Assembly: GCA_020638575.1 (NCBI GenBank) | Contig: JACKIH010000003.1 | Span: 2,956,001 to 3,020,000 of the forward strand | Length of the DNA: 64,000 nucleotides | Source: Rhodospirillaceae bacterium | GTDB taxonomy: Bacteria; Pseudomonadota; Alphaproteobacteria; DSM-16000; Inquilinaceae | Reading direction: 5' to 3' | Shown here: in pieces, positions 45,425 through 53,826 of the stretch | Numbering within the stretch: the first letter of the stretch is position 1 | Layout of the letters: every line of letters starts with the position of its first letter | Made by a program: the position numbers and the translations under genes | The notes under the pieces: model-generated | The model's input: the letters and a program-made list of their open reading frames with translations, nothing else | Database searches by the model: none | Told to the model about the DNA's origin: nothing

Positions 45425-48087
45425 GCGGCACCTCGAAACTCAGCCAATGCGGCCTGCAGCGCATGGCGGTCGGATTTGGCGACATAATCGGTGAAGCCAG
45501 CCCGCCGGCCACGGTCCAGGTCGGTCGGCGTGGCGTGGGACGACAGCGCGATCACCGGCAGGTGGCGCCAGGGACAGTCACGGTTGCGCAAGGCCGCGGC
45601 AAATTCGAACCCATCCATTCCGGGCATTTCGATATCGCTGATGATGACGTCGAACTGCTCGCCCTGCTGGCATAGGCGCAGCGCCTTGGCGGGATCGTCC
45701 ACCGCGGTGACGGTGAACCCGGAGACCGCCAGGATCGGCGTCAGCATGCTGCGGAAGAAGGCGCTGTCGTCCACCAGCAGCACGCGCTCGCGCGGCAAGG
45801 CGGCTTGGGCTTCGCCGTCTGCATGGAACCAGTCGGGATTGGCCTGGGTAAGGAAGTAGCCGGCATCGATCACTTCGGTGGTGCGGCCGCAGATGATGGC
45901 GCTGCCGAGGATGCCGGGGCCGCTGCCCGTCGGCTCCACATGGACGGGCTCCTCCACGATGTCGACGATGTCGTCGACGATCAGCCCCATGGCATGGGCG
46001 CCGTCAGCGAACACCACCACCGGCCGGCGGCGGTCTTCGCCGGCTTCCGAACCGGGCACGAACGACGGATCGAGCGAGATCAGCGGCATCAGGCGGTCGT
46101 GGTACTGCACCACATAGCGGCCGTTGGTGACCTCGATGGTGCTTTCGGCGATCTCCTCCAGGCGGGCCACCAGGACGAGCGGGACGGCTTTTGGGGTCCG
46201 GGTACCGGCACGGAACAGCAGCAGGGCGGCACTGTCCCCATCGTCGATGGCGATGCCATCGGCGTCGGCCGGCGACCGGACCGTCTCCACTACCGACAGG
46301 TCGCCGGTAGTGGCCGCGATGCCGTTGGGATCCAAGATCAGCACCACCGACCCGTCGCCGAGGATGGTGTTGCCGGAATAGACATCGATGTCGCGCAGGA
46401 TCGGCGCCACCGGCTTCACCACGATCTCCTCGGTGTCGAACACCTGGTCCACCAGCAGCCCGTAGATGTAGGTGCCGACCTGGGTGATCACCACGAGTTG
46501 GCTCGCCGCGTCGTCGTCCGATCCATCCAGGTGCAGCAGCCGGCGCAGGGAAACCAGCGGCAGCAGCCGGTCGCGCAGCCGCAGCACCGGGATGTCGTTG
46601 ATGCGGTCCACCGGATGGCCGACCGGCCCGCCGGTGCGCACCAGCTCCACCACGTTGATCTGGGGAATGGCGAAGCGCTCGCCCGCACAGTCGACGATCA
46701 GCGCATTGGCGATCGCCAGCGTGAGCGGGATCTTCAAGGTGAAGGTGGAGCCGCGGCCATTTGTGGTCGCCATTTCCACCGTGCCGCCGATCTTTTCGAT
46801 GTTGGTACGCACCACGTCCATGCCGACGCCGCGCCCGGATACTGTGCTGACCTCCCGCGAGGTGGAGAAGCCTGGCTGGAACACGAATTGCAGCACCTGC
46901 TGCTCCGACATGGCGGCGAGATCGGCCTCGCCGGCCAGGCCGAGCGCCAGCGCTTTGGCGCGGATGGCTGCCAGCGACAAGCCGCGGCCGTCGTCGGAGA
47001 TCTGGATGATGATGTGGCCGCCTTCCTGGCTGGCCCGCAGCCGTACCCGGCCGACCTCCGACTTGCCGGCGGCGCGGCGTTCGTGGGGCGGCTCGATGCC
47101 GTGGTCGGCGGCGTTGCGCACCATGTGGGTGAGGGGATCGCGGATCAGCTCCAGCACCTGGCGGTCCAGTTCGGTGTCCTCGCCGGTCATCTCCAGGGCG
47201 ATCACCTTGCCCAGCTCGTGGCCGAGGTCGCGGATCAGCCGCGGCAGCTTGGTCCAGGCGTTGCCGATGGGCTGCATGCGCGTCTTCATCACGCGCTCCT
47301 GCAGCTCGGACGTGATGTGGTTGAGGCGCTGCAACGGTTCGGCGAACACGCTGTCGCGCTCGTGGCGGAGGATCTGCATCACCTGGTTGCGGGTCAGCAC
47401 AAGCTCGCTGACCATGGTCATCAGACTGTCGAGCAGGTCCACGTTGACGCGTACGGAGGGGGCCGCCCCCAACGGCTCGTGGGCTTCATGGTGGTCGTCG
47501 GCGAGAGGCGGGTGTGGCGGCGCCAACTCGCGGGTGGCGGCGGGCCGATGCGGTGGCGGCGGTGCTGCAGCCGGGGCTGGCACTGGCCGTGCGGTCGGCT
47601 TCGGCGACTCGAACACCGCCCCCTTGGCCGGCACCGGCGTGAAGTCGATCTCCGGGTCGTCGGGGGCCACCTCGCCGAAGTCGGGCTCCGGCTGTGCTGC
47701 CGGCATCGGTTCGCCGCTGGCGCAGGCCGCGAGCATGGCGAGCAGGTCGCTGTCGTCGCCCGCGGGCTCGGCACCGCTTGCGGCCAGTTCGTCGAGGATT
47801 TCCTTGATGGTATCGAGGCAGGTGAGCACCAGGGTCACGGTGTCCGGTGTGACCGTCAGCGCGCCGTCGCGGATCCGCCCCAGCACGTTTTCGCCGGCAT
47901 GGGCCACCGCCTCCAACCGCGGCAGCCCAAGGAAGCCGCAGGTGCCCTTGATGGTGTGCACCAGCCGGAAGATGTTGCCCAAGAGGGCGGGGTCGTCGGG
48001 CGTCTGTTCCAAGCGCACCAGTTCGACATCGAGAACCGCCAGGTTCTCGGCCGTCTCGGTGAGGAATTCGCTCAGCAAGTCATCCAT
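45421..48087 (-). CDS. cheA: Chemotaxis histidine kinase CheA with C-terminal receiver
   Basis: CheA autophosphorylates in response to receptors and passes phosphate to CheY and CheB. From ATG 48087 (888 residues): Hpt domain with phospho-His44 in RLVHTIKGTCGFLG, a Pro-rich linker in place of a clear P2 domain (about 105-215), the dimerisation helix pair, and the HATPase with HMVRNAADHGIEPPHERR and SGRGVGMDVVRTNI. A CheW-like domain (about 480-615), a second degenerate CheW-like region (about 640-765) and a receiver domain (about 775-888, phospho-Asp in DVIISDIEMPGMDG) follow. The receiver-bearing form is known from Azospirillum and R. centenum che1 operons. The open frame to 48144 is rejected because ATG 48087 has AAGGAC and starts the Hpt helix. 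Confidence 0.96.
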   Translation of the reverse strand: MDDLLSEFLTETAENLAVLDVELVRLEQTPDDPALLGNIFRLVHTIKGTCGFLGLPRLEAVAHAGENVLGRIRDGALTVTPDTVTLVLTCLDTIKEILDELAASGAEPAGDDSDLLAMLAACASGEPMPAAQPEPDFGEVAPDDPEIDFTPVPAKGAVFESPKPTARPVPAPAAAPPPPHRPAATRELAPPHPPLADDHHEAHEPLGAAPSVRVNVDLLDSLMTMVSELVLTRNQVMQILRHERDSVFAEPLQRLNHITSELQERVMKTRMQPIGNAWTKLPRLIRDLGHELGKVIALEMTGEDTELDRQVLELIRDPLTHMVRNAADHGIEPPHERRAAGKSEVGRVRLRASQEGGHIIIQISDDGRGLSLAAIRAKALALGLAGEADLAAMSEQQVLQFVFQPGFSTSREVSTVSGRGVGMDVVRTNIEKIGGTVEMATTNGRGSTFTLKIPLTLAIANALIVDCAGERFAIPQINVVELVRTGGPVGHPVDRINDIPVLRLRDRLLPLVSLRRLLHLDGSDDDAASQLVVITQVGTYIYGLLVDQVFDTEEIVVKPVAPILRDIDVYSGNTILGDGSVVLILDPNGIAATTGDLSVVETVRSPADADGIAIDDGDSAALLLFRAGTRTPKAVPLVLVARLEEIAESTIEVTNGRYVVQYHDRLMPLISLDPSFVPGSEAGEDRRRPVVVFADGAHAMGLIVDDIVDIVEEPVHVEPTGSGPGILGSAIICGRTTEVIDAGYFLTQANPDWFHADGEAQAALPRERVLLVDDSAFFRSMLTPILAVSGFTVTAVDDPAKALRLCQQGEQFDVIISDIEMPGMDGFEFAAALRNRDCPWRHLPVIALSSHATPTDLDRGRRAGFTDYVAKSDRHALQAALAEFRGAA

Positions 48088-48156
48088 GAACGCGTGCGTC
48101 CTTTTGCCGGACGCGGGCGGGCAGATACCCCGCCGCGGCGACACCCAGGGTCCAAA

Positions 48157-48181
48157 TTAACCTTGGCGACAACCTCTTAAC
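48157..48181 (-). promoter_or_regulatory. Possible CtrA half-sites upstream of cheA
   Basis: TTAACC (48157-48162) and TTAAC (48177-48181) lie 70-95 bases upstream of the cheA start, in the gap between cheA and chpT. They resemble the TTAACCAT half-site of CtrA, the response regulator fed by ChpT. Their spacing does not fit the classic TTAA-N7-TTAA pair, so support is weak. Confidence 0.3.
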
Positions 48182-48266
48182 ATCTTGTGAAGGCTAGCGT
48201 TCCGGGGATCGCAGGAGTGGTGGTCGAGGGCCGGCCGAGGTGCCGTATATCGATTGACGCCGGGCT

Positions 48267-48887
48267 TCAACGCATCAGGTCGACGCGCAAGGTGCCGGGA
48301 GCGATGACCTCGTGGCGCAAGGACAGGCCGGTGCGGACGCACCACTTGCCGAAGAAGTACGCGTGGACGTTGCGCGCCGTCGCCTCGTCGAGCGGCAGCT
48401 TGCCGGCGAGCGCGCGGGCGACATCCTCGGAGAAGCCGGCGTCGCGGCCTTCGGCCAGCATGATGATCGGCAGGTCCTCGCCGGGGCAGGTGAAGGTGAG
48501 CGTGCCGCCCAGGTGGAGCGCGTCCTGGCCCACCAGCATCATGTTGAGGGCGGCGCGCGGCAGCCCGGCCTTGGGCGGCAACCCGGTGGGCGTGATCTGC
48601 CACACCGGCGTGATCCGGGTGTCGGTGAAATAGGCGGCGGACAGGTCGCGCACCGCCTCGAAGCGGATCGCCGGATCGTCGCCGGCCCGCCCCAAGGCCA
48701 TGCGGAACACCTGCAGCACCGCCGAGGCGCGACGGCTGCTCTGGCCCATGAGGCCGAGCGCATCGTCCATCATGTCCTCGCCCAGGTCCTCGATGAGCTC
48801 CAATCCGTTCTGGATGGCGCTCAACGGACTGATCAGATCATGACAGAGTCGTGAAGAGATCAATTCAGCAAGCCGCAAGTCGTCCAT
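48267..48887 (-). CDS. chpT: Histidine phosphotransferase ChpT
   Basis: ChpT relays phosphate from the hybrid kinase CckA to CtrA and CpdR, controlling cell cycle, motility and other functions in alphaproteobacteria. The 206-residue protein has the dimeric helical hairpin with phospho-His in SSRLCHDLISPLSAIQNGLE. A degenerate ATPase-like C-terminal domain follows, without nucleotide-binding boxes. Start ATG 48887 is preceded by GGAAGA; the frame to 48917 adds ten unrelated residues. It is on the same strand as cheA, 179 bases upstream, and supports placement of the organism in the Alphaproteobacteria. Confidence 0.9.
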   Translation of the reverse strand: MDDLRLAELISSRLCHDLISPLSAIQNGLELIEDLGEDMMDDALGLMGQSSRRASAVLQVFRMALGRAGDDPAIRFEAVRDLSAAYFTDTRITPVWQITPTGLPPKAGLPRAALNMMLVGQDALHLGGTLTFTCPGEDLPIIMLAEGRDAGFSEDVARALAGKLPLDEATARNVHAYFFGKWCVRTGLSLRHEVIAPGTLRVDLMR

Positions 48888-49108
48888 CGGGTCTTCCGTT
48901 CGAAAAAGCAGGTCCAAGTATACCGATGCCGATTTAAGAAACGGTTTCGATGCTTGGCGCCTGGGAGCGCATTGGTGACTATGAATGTGGCATGAAGCGG
49001 AGCAGTGGTCCGCAATTGCGACAGCGGGCGACGTTTTCGAGCGGATTGCGCGCGGCGTACCGCGCTAGCAGTGTGTTGGAAACTGCGGTCTCAAAGAGGG
49101 CGTCTTCC

Positions 49109-49294
49109 ATGGAGCATGGTCTGGTCCCCGGCAGCTTCGTCGTGCATCCCGACCAGCCGGACTGGGGCGTCGGCCAGGTGCAGTCGGTGGTGGGCACCAA
49201 GGTCACCGCCAACTTCCCCGAACAGGGCAAGGTGGTGATCAACATCGCCGTGGTGCCGCTGGAATTGGCCGACGGCGAGACGATCGACTGGTGA
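49109..49294 (+). CDS. DUF3553 small protein
   Basis: A 61-residue protein matching DUF3553, a small domain also found at the C terminus of some helicases. PGSFVVHPDQPDWGVGQVQS and TANFPEQGKVVIN are characteristic and resemble a CarD/RapA-like beta barrel that could bind RNA polymerase or DNA. ATG 49109 is preceded by AGAGGG. The open frame upstream to 48950 has no family resemblance. It lies 49 bases before the NuoE-NuoF fusion gene and may be co-transcribed. Function is unknown. Confidence 0.85.
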   Translation: MEHGLVPGSFVVHPDQPDWGVGQVQSVVGTKVTANFPEQGKVVINIAVVPLELADGETIDW

Positions 49295-49343
49295 GGCCAG
49301 CGGCGGCACCGCCAGCGGGCGGGCGAGGGAAGGAGGCAGGCAG

Positions 49344-51080
49344 ATGGACGGCGCACAGGCGGGCGGACCGGCGGGGCAGCCCATGGGCCGCAGGGGCCGC
49401 GAGGGGGGCCGTGAGGGGGGCCGCGAGGGTGGCCGTGAGGGGCGGGCGTTCCCCAAGGGCCGCCAGGTCGATCCGGCAGCCCTGGACCTGGTGCGCGAGG
49501 TGCTGGGCGACCGGGCGCGCGACCGCGACCTGCTGATCGAACACCTCCACCTGCTGCAAGACAGCCAGGGGGCGCTGTTTCCCGCCCATCTGGCGGCGCT
49601 GGCCCAGGAGATGCGTCTCGGCTTTGCCGAGGTCTACGAAGTCGCCACCTTTTATGCCCATTTCGACGTGCTGGCCGACGGCGAGCCGCCGCCACCGCCG
49701 CTGACCCTCAGGGTGTGCGACAGCATCGCCTGTGCGCTCAAGGGCGCCGACGATCTGGTGCGCCAGGCCGCAGAGCGGCTGGGCGAGGGCGTGCGGGTGG
49801 TGCGGGCGCCCTGCATGGGCCGCTGCGACGTGGCCCCCACGGCCGAACTGGGCCATCGCCACATCGACCGGGCCGATGCCGCCAAGCTGGAAGCCGCCGT
49901 CGCCGCAGGCGACACGCATCCCGAGATCCCCGCCTACCAGGATCTGGCGGCCTACCGGGCCGAAGGCGGCTACCGCATCCTCGGCGACTGCCTGTCGGGC
50001 CGCCGCAGCCGCGACGACATCCAGGGGCTGCTGGAGCATTCCGGGTTGCGCGGCCTCGGCGGTGCTGGCTTCGTGGCCGGCACCAAGGCGCGCCTGGTGG
50101 CGCAGCAGCCGGCGCCGCGGCTGATGGCGGTCAATGGCGACGAAGGCGAGCCCGGCACCTTCAAGGACCGCTTCTACCTGGAGCGGCGGCCCCACCAAAT
50201 GCTGGAGGGCATGCTGATCGGCGCCTGGCTGGTGGAGGCCGACGCCATCTACCTCTACCTGCGCGACGAATATCCCGCTGCCCGCGAGATCCTGAGCCGG
50301 GAGATCACAGCGCTCGCCGAAGCTGGGCTCGGCACGGGCATGCCGATCCACCTGCGCCGCGGCGCCGGGGCCTACATCTGCGGCGAAGAAAGCGCCATGA
50401 TCGAATCGATCGAGGGCAAGCGCGGCCTGCCGCGCCACAAGCCGCCCTATCCCAGCCAGGTCGGACTGTTCGGCCGGCCGACGCTGACCCACAACATCGA
50501 AACCGTCTACTGGGTCCCGGAGATCATCGCCAAGGGGCCGGACTGGTGGGCGAGCCACGGCCGCAACGGCCGCAAGGGGCTGCGCAGCTATTCGGTGTCC
50601 GGCCGGGTGAAGGAGCCGGGGGTGAAGCTGGCGCCGGCCGGCATCTCGCTGCGCGAACTGGTGGAGGAATACTGCGGCGGCATGGCCGAGGGTCACCGGC
50701 TGAAGGGCTACCTGCCGGGCGGGGCGTCCGGCGGCATCCTGCCCGCACATCTCGACCGCGTGCCGCTCGATTTCGGCACGCTGGAGCAATACGGCTGCTT
50801 CATCGGCTCCGCCGCCGTCGTCGTGCTGTCCGACCGCGACAACATCCGCGAAGTGGCACAGAACCTCATGGCCTTCTTCGCCGATGAAAGCTGCGGGCAA
50901 TGCACGCCCTGCCGCGTCGGCACGGAAAAGGCGCTGGCGCTCATGGGGGCGGAGGTGTGGGACGAGGTGCTGCTGACCGAGCTTAGCCAGGCCATGCGCG
51001 ACGCCTCCATCTGCGGGCTGGGGCAGGCGGCACCCAACCCGTTGGTCTGCGCCATGCAGTATTTCCCCGAAGACTTCTGA
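49344..51080 (+). CDS. NuoE-NuoF fusion, formate dehydrogenase beta subunit type
   Basis: A diaphorase subunit of a soluble NAD-dependent formate dehydrogenase or related hydrogenase. It moves electrons between NAD(H), FMN and iron-sulfur clusters. The N-terminal NuoE-like domain (about 45-180) has a [2Fe-2S] site with CDSIAC and CMGRC. The NuoF-like domain has the FMN region LRGLGGAGFVAGTK, the NAD-binding AYICGEESAMIESIEG and the [4Fe-4S] motif SCGQCTPCR plus a later Cys in ICGLG. The 578-residue length equals FdsB-type fusions. Genes for the molybdenum subunit and accessory proteins are absent here, so it is an orphan in this window. Residues 14-34 are a GREG repeat from a 12-bp tandem repeat. 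The start could be 49344 or 49383. Confidence 0.9.
   Translation: MDGAQAGGPAGQPMGRRGREGGREGGREGGREGRAFPKGRQVDPAALDLVREVLGDRARDRDLLIEHLHLLQDSQGALFPAHLAALAQEMRLGFAEVYEVATFYAHFDVLADGEPPPPPLTLRVCDSIACALKGADDLVRQAAERLGEGVRVVRAPCMGRCDVAPTAELGHRHIDRADAAKLEAAVAAGDTHPEIPAYQDLAAYRAEGGYRILGDCLSGRRSRDDIQGLLEHSGLRGLGGAGFVAGTKARLVAQQPAPRLMAVNGDEGEPGTFKDRFYLERRPHQMLEGMLIGAWLVEADAIYLYLRDEYPAAREILSREITALAEAGLGTGMPIHLRRGAGAYICGEESAMIESIEGKRGLPRHKPPYPSQVGLFGRPTLTHNIETVYWVPEIIAKGPDWWASHGRNGRKGLRSYSVSGRVKEPGVKLAPAGISLRELVEEYCGGMAEGHRLKGYLPGGASGGILPAHLDRVPLDFGTLEQYGCFIGSAAVVVLSDRDNIREVAQNLMAFFADESCGQCTPCRVGTEKALALMGAEVWDEVLLTELSQAMRDASICGLGQAAPNPLVCAMQYFPEDF
49395..49442 (+). repeat. Four 12-bp tandem repeats encoding GREG
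   Basis: Four consecutive units of GGCCGYGAGGGK (49395-49406, 49407-49418, 49419-49430, 49431-49442) lie in the N-terminal coding part of the NuoE-NuoF gene. They give the peptide GREG four times. The unit keeps the reading frame, so copy number could vary without breaking the gene. Confidence 0.9.
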
Positions 51081-51122
51081 GCGGTCCGGGCGGGCCGCAC
51101 GGGGCGGCACGGAACGGAACGG

Positions 51123-51560
51123 TCAGTCCTCGAACATCTCCTTGACGATCTTGGACGCACCCTCGTTGGCGAACTCCCGGCCCAGGCTGTCCTTGCGCTT
51201 GGGCGGATCCTTGGCCGGATCGAACGCTCCGGTCAGCGCCACCAAGCCGGTGAGGGCCAGCAGACCCCCGGCCGCGATGAAGCCGATCTGCGTCCACCGC
51301 TCCTCGTCGCCGGGAACCTGGGAGGCCGCATAGAACAGCAGGGTGGCCAGCAGCCCCAGGCACAAGAACACCATCAGCCGCCGGGCCAGGATGAAGAACG
51401 GGGCCAGGGCCGAGATGACGCCGAGGATGGCGAAGCCGATGCCGATTTCCCGATGCATCGGCAGCTCTTCGGCGATCTCCGGCACCGGGCTGGCATAGAG
51501 CAGCCAGGCCAGGACAAAGAAGCTGACGACGGCAAAGAAGAATTTGGCCTTGCGAAGCAC
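51123..51560 (-). CDS. Small membrane protein, unknown function
   Basis: A protein of about 145 residues with four hydrophobic segments (starting FFFAVVSFFVLAWLLYA, then IGIGFAILGVISALAPFFIL, LMVFLCLGLLATLLFYA and IGFIAAGGLLALTGLVAL). A charged cytosolic tail rich in Lys and Asp follows. I do not recognise the family. GTG 51560 with GGGGGAC upstream is preferred over ATG 51608, which would add a Pro/Arg-rich stretch before the first helix. It lies between convergent fdsB-like and downstream of opgH, without obvious operon ties. Confidence 0.65.
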   Translation of the reverse strand: MLRKAKFFFAVVSFFVLAWLLYASPVPEIAEELPMHREIGIGFAILGVISALAPFFILARRLMVFLCLGLLATLLFYAASQVPGDEERWTQIGFIAAGGLLALTGLVALTGAFDPAKDPPKRKDSLGREFANEGASKIVKEMFED

Positions 51561-51706
51561 AGATCGTCCCCCCGGTCGGGCTGGTGGCAGCGCCCGGCAG
51601 GGTGACACATCGGGCTGGCCGAGGGGACGGTCTTCGCCGACCGGGGGCGGTGGGCGAGGCGATGGCGATCGCGCCTCCGCCCCTGGTCCCCGCCCTTGGT
51701 CCCGCC

Positions 51707-51762
51707 CTCAGTCGCCGCCGCTCAGTCGCCGCCGCTCAGTCGCCGCCGCTCAGTCGCCGCTG
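51707..51762. repeat. Four 14-bp tandem repeats over the opgH stop
   Basis: The unit CTCAGTCGCCGCCG is repeated at 51707, 51721, 51735 and (one mismatch) 51749. On the minus strand each unit contains a TGA. The first copy read supplies the opgH stop codon, and three copies lie beyond it. Confidence 0.9.
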
Positions 51763-53639
51763 CCCACCGCCGGGGCGTAGACGCGGCGTCCGCCGGGCCG
51801 CCGGGCGGCCTCGTGCACCGGCGCCAGCACGGGCTTCAGCTCCGGCGGCGTCTCCAGCTCTTCGGGAATGGCCGCAATGCGGTGGCGCGTCAGCCAGCGG
51901 CCGAACCCCGGATCGGCGGTGAGGCAGACGAAGGCGACCGACAGCAGCAGGCTGCCGAAGAACGGCACCGCCCAGGGCAGGGCGGACGGCAAGGTGAGCG
52001 CCAGGCCCACCGCGGCACCGGCGCCGATGAGAAGCTGCGGCCACAGCCCGCGCACGGCCATGCCCAGCGGCACGGCATGGGCATCGCGTTCCTGCGAGCC
52101 CCAGCCGACCCGGCGTCCGAACACCAGGCGGACGAGGAACAGGGTGACCGCAACCGCGATGATCGGCGACAGCACGATGGAGAACACGATCTCCGCCAAG
52201 GTGCTGAGCAGAAGCCGGCCGGCACCGCCATAGGTGCGCCGCCGCTCTGCACTGGTCAGCACGCCCGCCACGCCCACCAGCTTGGGTGCGAACACCAAGG
52301 CCATCATGGTGAGGAACAGCCACAGCCCTTCGTCCACCGACACGCTGCCGAGCGGCCCCAGGATGGCGCCATCGGTGATGCCCATGGTGTAGAGGGCGGC
52401 CTGGGTGAAGCCGGCGAAGATGAAGGCAAGCCAGGCCGGCACCGACAGGTACATCAAGATGGCGTGGCCGATCTGGAACCAGCCCATGGGCCGCGCCCGG
52501 AACCCCGGCATGCCGATGAGGCCGAGATACTGGGTGTTGCCCTGGCACCAGCGCAGGTCGCGCTTCAGGAAGTCGAAATAGGTGGGCGGGTTTTCTTCGT
52601 AGCTGCCGCCTTCCTCCGGCACCACCCACACCCCATAGCCGGCCTGGCGCATGGCGGCGGCTTCGATCTGGTCGTGGCTGATGATCTGGCCGGGGAAGGC
52701 GCGGCCCTTGGGGATGTCCTTCAGCTCGCAATGGGCGCGGAAGGGGGCGATGCGGACCACCGCGTTGTGCCCCCAATAGGGACCCTCGTCGCCCTGCCAC
52801 CACGCCTGGCCGGTGGCATAGACGCGCATGCCGTGGCGCATGCCGAACTGGAACAGGCGGGCAAAGCCGCTCTTCGACGGCAGGCCCAGCGACAACGCCT
52901 GGATGATCCCGGCATCGGGGTTGGCCTCCAGCACGCGCACCAGGCGCACGATGGCCTTGCCGGTCATCACGCTGTCGGCGTCGAGCACCACCATGGCGTC
53001 GTAGTTGTCGCCGCAGCGGTCGAGGAACTCCTTGATGTTGCCCACCTTGCGCCGGTCGTTGACGGCGCGGCGGCGGTAGAACACCTGGCCGGGGCGGGTG
53101 CGGCTCGCCTGCCAGCGGGCGAAGCCGGCCTCCTCCGCCGCCATGGTGGCCGGATCGTTGCTGTCGCTCAGCAGATGGATGTCGAAGCGGTCGGCCTGGC
53201 CGGTCGCCTCCAGGCTGTCGGACACCACCGTAAGGTGGCTGAACACGCGCGCGGTGTCCTCGTTGTAGACCGGCATGATGACGGCGATCTTGCCGGTCAC
53301 CGGCGCATCGTCCGCCACGGCGCGCACCGCCGGAGTGACCGCGCCAACGGGGTCGCGCGCCAGGCGCAGCACCAGCACGCCGATCACCGCGTTCCACAGC
53401 CCCACCGCGACCCACGGCGTGGTGATCAGGTAGGAGGCCAGCATCAGGAACTCCAGCGGCTGCCAGCCGTGCAGGCTGAGCACCTGCGCCATCCACACCC
53501 CGAGCCCGCCGACGGTGGCGAACACGGCCGCGGCAAACAGGGCGCGCCGCAGTCGGAGCCGTCGCCGCCAGGCCGGGTCGGCGATGGCAAAGCCGTGCGT
53601 TGAGTGATGGGCTGTACGGGCAGAGACCAGGTTGGTCAT
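51750..53639 (-). CDS. opgH: Glucan glucosyltransferase OpgH (MdoH)
   Basis: OpgH is an inner-membrane glycosyltransferase of family GT2 that uses UDP-glucose to build the backbone of osmoregulated periplasmic glucans. The 629 residues start with two membrane helices (about 27-80). The cytosolic catalytic domain (about 110-370) follows, with VIMPVYNED, VVLDADSVMTG and HDQIEAAAM, and the processive motif KRDLRWCQGN (QxxRW type). Several C-terminal membrane helices complete the protein. The usual partner opgG is not in the window. ATG 53639 begins the gene; the next gene is divergent. The stop codon is inside a 14-bp tandem repeat. Confidence 0.94.
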   Translation of the reverse strand: MTNLVSARTAHHSTHGFAIADPAWRRRLRLRRALFAAAVFATVGGLGVWMAQVLSLHGWQPLEFLMLASYLITTPWVAVGLWNAVIGVLVLRLARDPVGAVTPAVRAVADDAPVTGKIAVIMPVYNEDTARVFSHLTVVSDSLEATGQADRFDIHLLSDSNDPATMAAEEAGFARWQASRTRPGQVFYRRRAVNDRRKVGNIKEFLDRCGDNYDAMVVLDADSVMTGKAIVRLVRVLEANPDAGIIQALSLGLPSKSGFARLFQFGMRHGMRVYATGQAWWQGDEGPYWGHNAVVRIAPFRAHCELKDIPKGRAFPGQIISHDQIEAAAMRQAGYGVWVVPEEGGSYEENPPTYFDFLKRDLRWCQGNTQYLGLIGMPGFRARPMGWFQIGHAILMYLSVPAWLAFIFAGFTQAALYTMGITDGAILGPLGSVSVDEGLWLFLTMMALVFAPKLVGVAGVLTSAERRRTYGGAGRLLLSTLAEIVFSIVLSPIIAVAVTLFLVRLVFGRRVGWGSQERDAHAVPLGMAVRGLWPQLLIGAGAAVGLALTLPSALPWAVPFFGSLLLSVAFVCLTADPGFGRWLTRHRIAAIPEELETPPELKPVLAPVHEAARRPGGRRVYAPAVGSGD

Positions 53640-53826
53640 GGGCGGTCCGCAATGGAAGAAGGGAGAGCGTGGGGGCCAGGCGTCCGGCCGGCTTGTGACC
53701 TAGGCAGATTTCTGCGAGGTCAATCGCGTAGCGGCCGGAGTCCGGCCCACTGTGGCGCCTAAACCACACATCCGTCATGGTGTTCCCAGTGCATGGGTCA
53801 CCCGCTCAAAAGACGAGGCTTCCGCC

